This document shows, piece after piece, positions 7,224 through 15,589 of a stretch of DNA of 64,000 nt; position 1 is the first letter of the stretch, and each line of letters begins with the position of its first letter. The notes under the pieces were generated by a model. It searched no databases. It was not told the DNA's origin and saw only the letters and a list, made by a program, of their open reading frames with translations. A program made the position numbers and the translations under genes. The DNA lies in the NCBI GenBank assembly GCA_017618195.1, contig JAFZUW010000010.1:1-64000 (forward strand), written 5' to 3'. Source of the DNA: Lachnospiraceae bacterium. GTDB taxonomy: Bacteria; Bacillota; Clostridia; Lachnospirales; Lachnospiraceae.

Positions 7224-9224
7224 ATGGATTTTTGTGTACATATCGGATTCGGAGCAGACTGGGTTTTACAGAAGCAGCAGGAACATGATCTGCCGGTCGT
7301 AAAGATCAAGGAGGCGCTTCTGAAGCAGTTCGGCGAGCAGGCGGAAGTGACGAAACAGAGCCTGATTGAAATTGCCGTTGTATTGAAGGGCGTTGCCGAC
7401 GAGAAGGACGAGGCGGTCCGGATCGGATTTGACGCCGTAGCAAAGGAATATCCCGAGCTAGCGGAAGACGCCCATGGCGCGGAGGATGACGGACTTGTGA
7501 TCTGTTCGGGCGACGTATGTGCCGTCTGGGCGGTGGATTGTGACGAAGAAGGAAAGGAATCCCCTTCCGTGACGACGCAGAACCTGATTCAGGCGCTTCA
7601 CGGCTGGGATGAGTATAAGCAGATCTGCTGGGAGATGGTGGACATTGCACCGCAGGTCAGAAAACACGGTACTTACGAGAGCTTTCTGTTTCAGAATTAT
7701 CTGTTCTCGGTAAACGACGGATGGGGGCTTTCCACGGCGCTCGGATATATGGCGAGGCTGATGGAGGAACTCGGACTGATCACATTTGCCGGCAATAAAA
7801 AGCCGGTGGAGATACGTCTTTCGGTCAAATCCGAACCCGGCCGCTACACGTTTGCGGAGGCTTTTGACATCCTGCGCGGCGACGACGAAAAGCAGCGCAT
7901 GATCTGTTTTGATATCAGTGAATTCATGGATACCTCGAAGGAGGACGAGCTCAAGCAGTTTCTGAAGGATCTCGTGTCTTTGGAATCCAACTACATTTTT
8001 GCGTTCCGGATCCCGTATATCGAGCCGGAATCGTTAAAGCATATGAAGGATACGCTTTCCGACATCCTTTACGTCCGCACGATCAGCGTGCCTCCGGCTG
8101 GAGATACGGAGCTGTGGGAGTGCGCACGCGAGAGCCTTGAAAAGTACGGATTTGAGCTTTCGGAAGCGACAAAGAACACGTTTTTCGCCCGCTTAAGCAA
8201 AGAAAAGAGCGACGGACGCTTCTACGGCATGCAGACGGTCCGGAAACTGGTGTGCGAGATCATATGGCTCAAACATAAGGCGGACGCGTGTCTTTATGAC
8301 GACAGCGAAGGCCGTGCCGAGCCGTCGCAGGTTATTTCCGCCGAAGACATCGAAGGTCTTTGCGACGGGCTTGACGATTGCAGGAAGAAGGGTCTTGACG
8401 AGCTTTCCGAAATGATCGGAATGGAAGGGATCCGCGAACGGATCGTGGAGATCGTGTCGCAGGTGAAGCTCGCGATGGCCAACGACAATATGGATAAGCC
8501 CTGTCTTCATATGCGGTTCGTCGGTGCGCCCGGAACCGGTAAAACGACGGTTGCGAGACTGGTCGGCAAGATCTTCGCGGAAGAGGGAATCCTCCGGAAC
8601 GGTTATTTCTTTGAACATACGGCCAGGGACCTGTGCGGCGAATACATCGGCCAGACGGCTCCCAAGACGGCCGCGATATGCCGCGACGCATACGGATCGG
8701 TACTCTTTATTGATGAAGCATATGCGTTGTATGCAGGCGACGACCGCGCCAACGATTACGGCCGGGAAGCCCTTACGACGCTCGTTTCGGAGATGGAGAA
8801 CCACCGGACCGACATGGTTGTCATTATGGCAGGCTATAAGGATGACATGAACAAGCTGATGGAAGGAAATGCGGGACTCCGCAGCCGGATGCCGTTCATG
8901 CTTGAGTTCAAGAGCTACACGAAGGAGCAGCTACTTGAGATCTTCCTTCTCATGGCAAGAAAGCATTTCCGCTGCGACGATTCGCTTGTCAAAGCGGCGC
9001 AGGAGTTCTTTGAGAAGCTGGATCCGGCGTACATGAATTCGATGGATTTCGCGAACGCGAGATTTGTCCGGAACCTGTATGAGCGGACCTGGTCCAAAGC
9101 TGCCGTCCGGATGCAGATTTCGGGGGCAAAGGAGATCGTTCTGACCGGCGAAGACCTGACGGTTGCAGCCGCGGACCGCGAGTTCTCGGAACGCCTCATG
9201 ATGAAAAAGAGTATCGGATTTTAA
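7224..9224 (+). CDS. CbbX/SpoVK-like AAA+ ATPase
   Basis: A 666-residue protein. The last 270 residues are an AAA+ module of the CbbX/SpoVK type: GLDELSEMIGMEGIRERI opens it, Walker A is GAPGTGKTTVARL near residue 433, Walker B is VLFIDEAYAL near 495, the YGREALTTLVSEME helix carries sensor residues, and GLRSRMPF holds the probable arginine finger. These proteins act as hexameric remodelling ATPases in the cytoplasm. The first 400 residues resemble nothing I know and are acidic, with no membrane segment; they may recognise the target. I chose ATG 7224, with GGAG at 7211-7214; the frame extends upstream to a TTG at 7179, inside the promoter. It stands alone between its own promoter and terminator. 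The target is unknown. Confidence 0.8.
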   Translation: MDFCVHIGFGADWVLQKQQEHDLPVVKIKEALLKQFGEQAEVTKQSLIEIAVVLKGVADEKDEAVRIGFDAVAKEYPELAEDAHGAEDDGLVICSGDVCAVWAVDCDEEGKESPSVTTQNLIQALHGWDEYKQICWEMVDIAPQVRKHGTYESFLFQNYLFSVNDGWGLSTALGYMARLMEELGLITFAGNKKPVEIRLSVKSEPGRYTFAEAFDILRGDDEKQRMICFDISEFMDTSKEDELKQFLKDLVSLESNYIFAFRIPYIEPESLKHMKDTLSDILYVRTISVPPAGDTELWECARESLEKYGFELSEATKNTFFARLSKEKSDGRFYGMQTVRKLVCEIIWLKHKADACLYDDSEGRAEPSQVISAEDIEGLCDGLDDCRKKGLDELSEMIGMEGIRERIVEIVSQVKLAMANDNMDKPCLHMRFVGAPGTGKTTVARLVGKIFAEEGILRNGYFFEHTARDLCGEYIGQTAPKTAAICRDAYGSVLFIDEAYALYAGDDRANDYGREALTTLVSEMENHRTDMVVIMAGYKDDMNKLMEGNAGLRSRMPFMLEFKSYTKEQLLEIFLLMARKHFRCDDSLVKAAQEFFEKLDPAYMNSMDFANARFVRNLYERTWSKAAVRMQISGAKEIVLTGEDLTVAAADREFSERLMMKKSIGF

Positions 9225-9238
9225 GGAAAATGATCCTT

Positions 9239-9296
9239 TGCGGGGTTCGGTTTTCGGAATCGCCGGGTGCGGTTCCGGCCGTTATCCCGCATTTTT
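9239..9296 (+). terminator. Terminator of the AAA+ gene
   Basis: TGCGGG (9239-9244) pairs with CCCGCA (9286-9291), with an inner CGGAA/TTCCG stem, followed by a T5 run. Confidence 0.6.
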
Positions 9297-9396
9297 ATAT
9301 CGAAAAGATGTATTATCTTTACTTTTTGATGGTAAAAATTTCCTTTGTTGAAATTTTACAACAATGTAAAAATCGTGCTTGAAGAAGAACGCAATC

Positions 9397-9451
9397 CCCG
9401 CCCTCTGCACCCCCTGAGAGACGGTCAAAACGGTGCAAAAGGCGGGTTTTT
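9397..9451 (+). terminator. Orphan terminator-like hairpin
   Basis: CCCGCC (9397-9402) and GCACC (9407-9411) pair in order with GGTGC (9432-9436) and GGCGGG (9441-9446), and T5 follows. The AAA+ gene already has a terminator 100 bases earlier, so this may end a separate small RNA. Confidence 0.5.
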
Positions 9452-9638
9452 GTCATATTTAAGGCGAGTTTTTGCTCAAAAACGGGTGTCTGACAGTGAT
9501 TCACATGCCTCCGGGGGTCCCTCCGGAAAGCCCTCAGAAAATATACGAATTGGGCAATTTTACCATTAATACCAATTGACTACTAACTATTTTGCCCGAT
9601 TTTTTGTCGAAATGTTCCAAAAAGAATGATTTTTTATA

Positions 9639-9667
9639 TTGACAAAAGGGTCGCATTTGTCTAAAAT
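9639..9667 (+). promoter_or_regulatory. Promoter of the sugar importer operon
   Basis: TTGACA (9639-9644), 17 bases, TAAAAT (9662-9667), giving a leader of about 75 bases before GTG 9747. Confidence 0.75.
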
Positions 9668-9746
9668 GTAGCTTGTTTGGGAAAAAGTATGTAATATTTT
9701 TACCTTTATGTTGACACTCGGAACAAGATTGCGGAGGTAAAGTGCT

Positions 9747-9860
9747 GTGAAAGGATTCTTCCGAAACATAGTAAAGCACAGAGCGCATGTCGTTATGGCG
9801 CTGGTGAAAGGATTCTTCCGAAACATCTGGAAACACAGAGCGCATGTGGTTATGGCATTG
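9747..9860 (+). repeat. 57-bp tandem duplication at the permease start
   Basis: Units 9747-9803 and 9804-9860 match at 49 of 57 bases. Three of the changes fall in one codon (GTA to TGG); most others are silent. The reading frame is kept, so the protein carries the motif twice. Confidence 0.9.
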
Positions 9861-10721
9861 CCGGTGTTCCTGCTGCTGTTTTTCATCATGTATGTGCCGA
9901 TGAGCGGTTTGCTTCTGGCATTTAAAGACAGTAAGGACCTTATGGAGCGCGGGCTGTACGGCGCAAGGTACAACAATTTCGAGAACTTCCGGTTCATTAT
10001 CCAGTCCAAGACAATCTTCATCCGAATGCTTCGAAACACGTTTAAGTACTATGTGATCTTCACGGCGATCGGTACGCTTTTGAACGTTACGATTGCAATC
10101 GCAATCGATCAGTTCATCTTTAAGAGAGTCGGTAAGACGATGCAGACGCTGATGATCATCCCCGTATTCATTTCGTATGCGGCGGTACAGTTCATCGTGG
10201 AAGCCTTCATCAGCAAGGACCTCGGCATCATCAACCGTCTTCTCGGAACGTCAACCGGGTTCTACAGTGAGAGCAAATATTGGCCGACCATCCTGACGCT
10301 CACAAAGATTTGGAAGGATACCGGATACGGATCGGTACTTTACATGTCCGTCCTTGCCGGAATCGACTCCGAGCTTTATGAGGCCGCCGAGATCGACGGC
10401 GCCGGCCGTTTCCGCAGAATCTGGCATATCACGCTTCCGAGCCTGATTCCGATGATCACCGTAATGCTTCTGCTTTCGGTCGGAAACATTATGAAATCCG
10501 ATACCGGTCTTTTCTATCAGGTTACCCGTAACGGCGGAGCGATCAAAGAAACCACGGAGGTTATCGATTCCTACATCCTCGGTCAGATCAAGAGCGCCGG
10601 AATCAACTCTTTCGGATATACGGCAGCCTCGTCCCTGTTCCAGTCCGTCGTCGGGCTGCTGATGATGTTATTCGCCAACTTCACGGTTCGAAAGATTGAA
10701 CCGGAAAATGCGTTGTTCTAG
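9747..10721 (+). CDS. Sugar ABC permease, LplB/YtcP type, with duplicated N terminus
   Basis: A 324-residue inner-membrane permease of the CUT1 sugar family, LplB-like. Six or so membrane helices are visible, together with the EAAEIDGAGRFRRIWHITLPSL loop region that contacts the ATPase. The first 38 residues are a tandem repeat: KGFFRNI-x-x-KHRAHVVMAL occurs twice, encoded by 57-base units at 9747 and 9804. The first GTG (9747) has GGAGG at 9733-9737 and correct spacing; the second GTG has none, so translation should start at the first copy. Normal relatives carry one such stretch before the first helix. The second permease follows 15 bases later and the binding lipoprotein after that. No ATPase gene is nearby, as usual for systems served by a shared MsmX-like ATPase. 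Confidence 0.87.
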   Translation: MKGFFRNIVKHRAHVVMALVKGFFRNIWKHRAHVVMALPVFLLLFFIMYVPMSGLLLAFKDSKDLMERGLYGARYNNFENFRFIIQSKTIFIRMLRNTFKYYVIFTAIGTLLNVTIAIAIDQFIFKRVGKTMQTLMIIPVFISYAAVQFIVEAFISKDLGIINRLLGTSTGFYSESKYWPTILTLTKIWKDTGYGSVLYMSVLAGIDSELYEAAEIDGAGRFRRIWHITLPSLIPMITVMLLLSVGNIMKSDTGLFYQVTRNGGAIKETTEVIDSYILGQIKSAGINSFGYTAASSLFQSVVGLLMMLFANFTVRKIEPENALF

Positions 10722-10736
10722 GAAGGGGGCGGTATC

Positions 10737-11690
10737 ATGACAAAAGAAGAAAGACTCAAAAGAAAAGAAGAGAAGAAGAAACAGAAGCTCGATATGATGA
10801 GTTCCCGAAAGGAAAAGGTCACATTCGGGCAGATCATTCTCGGACTGATCCTTCTGCTTTACACGCTGTACTGCTTCCTGCCGGTTGTGCTTGTATTTGT
10901 CTCTGCATTTACCGACGAAATGACGATCACGAACAACGGTTACTCGCTGTTCCCGAAGAAATGGTCGTTAGAGGGTATGAAGAACGTGCTTTATGCCCCC
11001 GACAAAATCCTTTCCGCATATAAGGTTACCCTGATTGTAACGGTTTTCGGTACGCTGCTCGGACTTCTCGTAATGAGCATGTTCGCATATTCGATCAGCC
11101 GTAAGGATTTCGTTTTGAGGAAATTCCTTTCGATCTTTCTGATCATCCCGATGCTTTTCAACGGCGGACAGCTTTCCGGCTACCTGATTTTCTCCAATTA
11201 CTATCATTGGCAGAACACTTACTGGGTACTGATCCTTCCGATGTGCGTTTCGACGATGAACGTCATTATTCTTCGAACATACATCGTGAACAGCATTCCT
11301 CAGGAGCTGATCGAAGCGGCGAGAATCGACGGAGCCGGCGAATACCGGACCTTCTTCGGAATCGTATTCCCGCTTATGAAACCGGCGCTTGCGGCTGTCG
11401 GCTTCATGATGGCTACCGCGTACTGGAACGACTGGTCCAACGCATACATCTTCATTACCGAAGACAAATACACACCGCTCCAGCTTCTGCTGATCCAGAT
11501 TCAGAGCCGGATTGATTTCCTGGCGAACAGTCCGAACATCCCGACTTCGGCGAAACTGGCAATGAAAGCGACTTCGCATTCCACGACGATGTCGACGGTT
11601 ATCATCGTTATCGCGCCGATCATGGTTGTGTATCCGTTCTTCCAGAAGTATTTTATCAAGGGTCTGACAGTCGGATCCGTTAAAGGATGA
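10737..11690 (+). CDS. Sugar ABC permease, LplC/YtcP type
   Basis: A 317-residue CUT1-family permease, the partner of the LplB-like protein before it. A Lys/Glu-rich cytoplasmic start (residues 1-30) leads into a first helix near 35-60. The ATPase-contact loop is ELIEAARIDGAGEYRTFFGIVFPL. The end VYPFFQKYFIKGLTVGSVKG is the typical tail of LplC/YtcP proteins. ATG 10737 has a GGAAGGGGG-type ribosome binding site. Together with the permease at 9747 it would form the membrane channel; the binding lipoprotein at 11762 supplies substrate. Oligosaccharides such as aldouronates are usual for this group, but the sugar cannot be told from sequence. Confidence 0.88.
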   Translation: MTKEERLKRKEEKKKQKLDMMSSRKEKVTFGQIILGLILLLYTLYCFLPVVLVFVSAFTDEMTITNNGYSLFPKKWSLEGMKNVLYAPDKILSAYKVTLIVTVFGTLLGLLVMSMFAYSISRKDFVLRKFLSIFLIIPMLFNGGQLSGYLIFSNYYHWQNTYWVLILPMCVSTMNVIILRTYIVNSIPQELIEAARIDGAGEYRTFFGIVFPLMKPALAAVGFMMATAYWNDWSNAYIFITEDKYTPLQLLLIQIQSRIDFLANSPNIPTSAKLAMKATSHSTTMSTVIIVIAPIMVVYPFFQKYFIKGLTVGSVKG

Positions 11691-11761
11691 TATTCCCGGG
11701 CTTGCAATTCCGCAGTCCTTGAATATAAAAACATTTTTATGAATGGGAGGTTTCATTTGAA

Positions 11762-13216
11762 ATGAACAGTCTCAAAAAAGTATTGGCTGTTGCGCTCTGC
11801 GCAATGATGGTTCTCGCTCTTACGGCCTGCGGAAACAAGGACAACGGCGAAGTTACCATCAAACTCACCCGCGCTTCGTTCAATGTTGTTCCGGATTCCT
11901 CACAGGTAAAGAAAGTTGAAGATAAGATCAACAGTTATCTGAAGGAAAAAGGTAAGTCCTACAAGGTAGAGATCACCGAGATCGCTGCCGATGAGTATGT
12001 TGATAAGGCTAAGCTTAAACTTACCAATAAGGAAATCAACCTTCTCTGGACCGCATCCTGGGAGTCCGGTATCGGCACGAACGACCTTGTTCCCGCTAAT
12101 TCCGTAAAGGATATTACCAAGCTCCTTGAGGGCACCGCTCTTTACAACTCCATGGACAAGGGTCAGTGGGAAGCTACGAAGTATAACGGAAAGAACTACT
12201 TCATCCCTGTTTACAAGGATAACGTAGAAGGTTACGACCTTATGTTCCGTGATGCTGCTCTTGGTTCTTTCAATCCTGCAAATGTTAAGACGCTTGCAGA
12301 CCTTGAGCCCCTTCTTAAGGCAGCTAAGGATGCCGGTATCAGCCATCCTTTCCTTACCCAGAAGACTCCTATGTTCTATCGTTTCTACATTGACAAGTAT
12401 GATTTCTTCACTGCAGACTCCGCTTCCAACTGGGTTTCCATTAAGAGAGACACCAACGAAGTTATCTGCACGATCGACGAGCCTGAGTACGCTGAGTTCT
12501 GTAAGCTGATGGGCAAGTGGGCGGAAGCCGGCTACATCAACGAGAGCGAAGCTACCAAGACGACCGACGAGAACATGACGCAGTCCCAGAACTGGGCAGT
12601 TTCATGGTGGACCGACGTTCCGGTTAATGCCGAGGCATCCAGCCGTTACGGCCAGCCTGTAACTCTTCAGGCTTATACGGACAGATGGGCTCATTCCACT
12701 TCCGCTCTTGGTTCCTGCTACTGCATTACCGCTAACACGAACGATGAGACCGCTAAGGCCTGCATTGATTTCATGGGTCTTCTTTACACCGACAGCAAGC
12801 TTGCTGACATCTACACCTTCGGTATTGAAGGCGAGGACTTCACTTATGAAGGAAATAAGGTTAAAAAGACCGATACCGCTAAGTACAACCACGGCATGTG
12901 GGAGTCCGCTTCCGCTACCGTTGTTACCCCCGACATCAGCGAGCCCGACAACAAGGCTGACCTTTACAAGACCTTCAACGGTTCTGCTCAGACTTCCTGC
13001 GCAGCAGGTTTCCGTTTCGACATGACCAAGGTTCAGGCTCAGTACACCGCATGTAAGGCTGTATTCGATGAGTACGGTTTCGTTCTTGAGAACGGCGGCG
13101 TTAAGGAATCTGAAGTTGACGCTAAGATCGCAGCTTACAAGAAGGCTTTGAAGGAAGCAGGTCTTGATGAAGTTATCGCAGAGTTCAAAGCTCAGTATGA
13201 CGCTTTCAAGAAATAA
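11762..13216 (+). CDS. Extracellular sugar-binding lipoprotein (LplA-like)
   Basis: A 484-residue solute-binding lipoprotein. MNSLKKVLAVALCAMMVLAL leads into LTACGN, a lipobox whose Cys would be lipid-modified and anchored outside the membrane. The remainder is a large two-lobed binding protein of the extracellular solute-binding family 1 type, long as in LplA relatives, with a Lys-rich C terminus. Codon choice shifts toward a narrow set (CTT, GCT, GGT, AAG), which suggests higher expression than neighbouring genes; binding proteins are commonly made in excess over permeases. It lies 71 bases after the second permease, with GGGAGG before ATG 11762, and is followed by a strong terminator. The ligand is not identifiable. 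Confidence 0.88.
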   Translation: MNSLKKVLAVALCAMMVLALTACGNKDNGEVTIKLTRASFNVVPDSSQVKKVEDKINSYLKEKGKSYKVEITEIAADEYVDKAKLKLTNKEINLLWTASWESGIGTNDLVPANSVKDITKLLEGTALYNSMDKGQWEATKYNGKNYFIPVYKDNVEGYDLMFRDAALGSFNPANVKTLADLEPLLKAAKDAGISHPFLTQKTPMFYRFYIDKYDFFTADSASNWVSIKRDTNEVICTIDEPEYAEFCKLMGKWAEAGYINESEATKTTDENMTQSQNWAVSWWTDVPVNAEASSRYGQPVTLQAYTDRWAHSTSALGSCYCITANTNDETAKACIDFMGLLYTDSKLADIYTFGIEGEDFTYEGNKVKKTDTAKYNHGMWESASATVVTPDISEPDNKADLYKTFNGSAQTSCAAGFRFDMTKVQAQYTACKAVFDEYGFVLENGGVKESEVDAKIAAYKKALKEAGLDEVIAEFKAQYDAFKK

Positions 13217-13255
13217 ATTGTGATCGTAATTGATTCGATAAAGAGGATAATAAAG

Positions 13256-13282
13256 CCGGAAGGGTTCGCCCTTCCGGTTTTT
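13256..13282 (+). terminator. Terminator of the sugar importer operon
   Basis: CCGGAAGGG, loop TTCG, CCCTTCCGG, then T5: a perfect 9-bp stem with a stable tetraloop. Confidence 0.92.
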
Positions 13283-13289
13283 ATATTAT

Positions 13290-13318
13290 TTGCCTTTTCC
13301 ACGGAAAAGCGGTATAAT
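13290..13318 (+). promoter_or_regulatory. Promoter of the LCP gene
   Basis: TTGCCT (13290-13295), 17 bases, consensus TATAAT (13313-13318), about 100 bases before the start codon. Confidence 0.65.
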
Positions 13319-13423
13319 AACCCAAAGAATTGCGGAACAGAATCGCGTAATGCAATGTTCCGTCCGCTTAATGCGGGAAGCGGCGCGCCGATAATCGGAG
13401 GGCGCGCTGAGAGAGGGATGGAG

Positions 13424-15547
13424 ATGGATATAAAAAAGAAGAGAGCCGGATTTGCCGGCGGGCTGATCTATATGCATGCCGCGCAGATGGTTCTTCTGTT
13501 AGGGATCATGCTGACAAAGGATATCAGCCTGAAGAAGGGATTCCTTCCCGAGGCTGCCGGCCAGCTTGTTGCCCTTGTCGTATTGATGTTTCTTACCATC
13601 GGATATTATCTGTTCGCGGGTAAGAAGGAACGTAAGAATGAAGCCACGCTGTTCTGGCTGCTCGGCGGTGCCGAAGCGGTTTACCAGATCGCGGACTTTA
13701 TCCTGTTTTCCAAGAAAGTAAAGCCCGGGCAGGAGGAAATCTGGTTCTGGGCTGCGGGCATCGCGGTGCTGGTCGTATTTACCGCACTGCAGGTTTTGTC
13801 AGACAAAGGGACATGGAAGTTCCTCATGACGATCATCGTACCGTTCCGTGCGGTTATCTCCGCACTCGGACTGATCCGGTATAAGAACGAATTCCTTCAT
13901 CCGAAGGCGATGATCCCGATGTTTGTTCTGATGGCGGTAATGCTTGTCGTATTTGTCTGGACCGGCGAGAAGTTCAGCCTGGTCACCGGGCTCGTTCTCG
14001 GCGCGGCGCAGATCGTCGCATCGATCTTTACGGTCACGAAGCTTTCCAAATCGTCAAGCATCATGCAGGCGCTGACCGGATTTATAAAAGGGAAGTCCGA
14101 AAAGCAGCTTCTGTTCGTGTTCTGGATCATCGCGGCATCCGCTTTGGCGGTAACCGCCGCACTTCAGTTTATCAAGCACTATGAGATCGTCGGGAAAATG
14201 CTCAGCATCACGGCAATCTGCCTGATGATTCTTCTCTATTACGCGATCGGCGGAATCGAAGCGGAAGTCCGCGAGTCGTTCGGCGTTGATGTTGCCGACG
14301 CGGCGAAGAATGCGGTATACGGGCTTTTCGTCCGGACGGACGATCCGGCGCAGAAGCTGTCGGATGCGGTTTCTTACCGGATTGCGGTTCACGGCGAGCA
14401 TGACGAATCCGAAGTATCGGAGGCGGTCGGCAAATTAAACGAAATGGCCGGCATTTCCTTAAAAATCGTTACGCTTGATAACCTTTCCGCCGTAGGCTCT
14501 GCATTTTACAACCGCGAGGTGGATGCCGTTTTCATCGAACGTTCGACGGCCACCTATATTGATTCGGACTTTGAGACCAGGGAGATCGCATGGGTATTCT
14601 CGGAAGAAACCCGAGTGATCGCCGATGTCAGCGTTGCGTTGAAGGAGAATCAGCAGGGCAACCCGGGCACGGATCCGGATCCGATTGCAAATCCGACCGA
14701 AGAGCCGGTCAAGACTCCTGCGAAGGAAGACCTGACGAAAACACCGTTCGTCGTTTACGTAAGCGGAATCGACGTTTACGGAGACATTAAGACGAAGAGC
14801 CGGAGCGACGTGAACGTTTTGGTTGCGGTCAATCCTAATACAAAGGAGATTGCGCTTGTTACGACGCCTCGTGACGCTTATGTGGATATTCCCGGAAAGA
14901 CTTCGGAATACCGTGATAAGCTGACGCACGCCGGAAACTACGGCGTCCAGTATTCGATCTCCACATTGGAGAACCTGTACGGAATTAAAGTGGATTATTA
15001 TGTCCGTATCAACTTCTCGGGCGTTGAGAAGATCGTTAACCTGCTCGGCGGGGTGGATGTCGTTTCGCTTTACAATTTCACGGCCCGTCACGGCCCGTAC
15101 GAAATCAAAAAGGGCGTCAATCATATGAACGGCGCGCAGGCGGTATCGTTCGCGAGAGAACGTATTACGGTTCCGGGCGGCGACGTTACGAGAGGAAAGC
15201 ACCACATTGAGCTGATCAAGGGAATCTTCGCAAAGATCACGACGACCGCGGTACTGACCAATTACCAGAGTCTTTTGGATGCGGCTTCGGATAACTTCCA
15301 GACGGATGTTTCGACCAACCAGCTTGCTTCGCTTGCGGCAATGCAGCTTTCGGACGGGGCGGAGTGGTATTTTACGTCATACGCTTCTTACGGAGACGGC
15401 GCCACGAAGATGTGCAACTCCTACCGCGGCGGCGAGTTGTGGGTATGTCTTTTGAAGAAGGATTCCGTGAAACGTGCGGCAGGACTGATCAACCGCGTTC
15501 TGAACGGCGAGCACATTCCGGATGACGAGTACAAATACGAACAGTAA
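13424..15547 (+). CDS. LytR-CpsA-Psr (LCP) family protein with long membrane region
   Basis: A 707-residue membrane protein. About the first 280 residues hold eight or more hydrophobic helices. A middle region follows, then a Pro/Thr-rich linker (PTEEPVKTPAKEDLTKTP), and an LCP catalytic domain from about residue 435 to 610. The LCP signs are VTTPRDAYVDIPG, the KLTHAGNYG stretch, the INFSGVEKIVNLLGGVDV segment and FARERITVPGGDVTRGKHH, with the Arg residues that bind polyprenyl phosphate. Such enzymes attach teichoic acids or capsule polymers to peptidoglycan on the outer face of the membrane. The multi-helix N-terminal half is much longer than the single helix of classic LytR. ATG 13424 is favoured by GAGAGGG six bases upstream; ATG 13418 is possible. 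Confidence 0.85.
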   Translation: MDIKKKRAGFAGGLIYMHAAQMVLLLGIMLTKDISLKKGFLPEAAGQLVALVVLMFLTIGYYLFAGKKERKNEATLFWLLGGAEAVYQIADFILFSKKVKPGQEEIWFWAAGIAVLVVFTALQVLSDKGTWKFLMTIIVPFRAVISALGLIRYKNEFLHPKAMIPMFVLMAVMLVVFVWTGEKFSLVTGLVLGAAQIVASIFTVTKLSKSSSIMQALTGFIKGKSEKQLLFVFWIIAASALAVTAALQFIKHYEIVGKMLSITAICLMILLYYAIGGIEAEVRESFGVDVADAAKNAVYGLFVRTDDPAQKLSDAVSYRIAVHGEHDESEVSEAVGKLNEMAGISLKIVTLDNLSAVGSAFYNREVDAVFIERSTATYIDSDFETREIAWVFSEETRVIADVSVALKENQQGNPGTDPDPIANPTEEPVKTPAKEDLTKTPFVVYVSGIDVYGDIKTKSRSDVNVLVAVNPNTKEIALVTTPRDAYVDIPGKTSEYRDKLTHAGNYGVQYSISTLENLYGIKVDYYVRINFSGVEKIVNLLGGVDVVSLYNFTARHGPYEIKKGVNHMNGAQAVSFARERITVPGGDVTRGKHHIELIKGIFAKITTTAVLTNYQSLLDAASDNFQTDVSTNQLASLAAMQLSDGAEWYFTSYASYGDGATKMCNSYRGGELWVCLLKKDSVKRAAGLINRVLNGEHIPDDEYKYEQ

Positions 15548-15589
15548 CTATTCTGCGGGGCGCACCCGCATCATAACGGAGGAGAAGGC

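Larger units (their letters stand above)
9297..9738. other. Intergenic region with a second hairpin and a promoter, no gene seen
   Basis: No credible coding frame is visible in this 440-base stretch. It holds a small inverted repeat TTGTTG/CAACAA near 9347-9366, the orphan hairpin at 9397-9451, an AT-rich stretch, and the importer promoter at 9639-9667. The base composition falls markedly after 9540. Confidence 0.5.
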
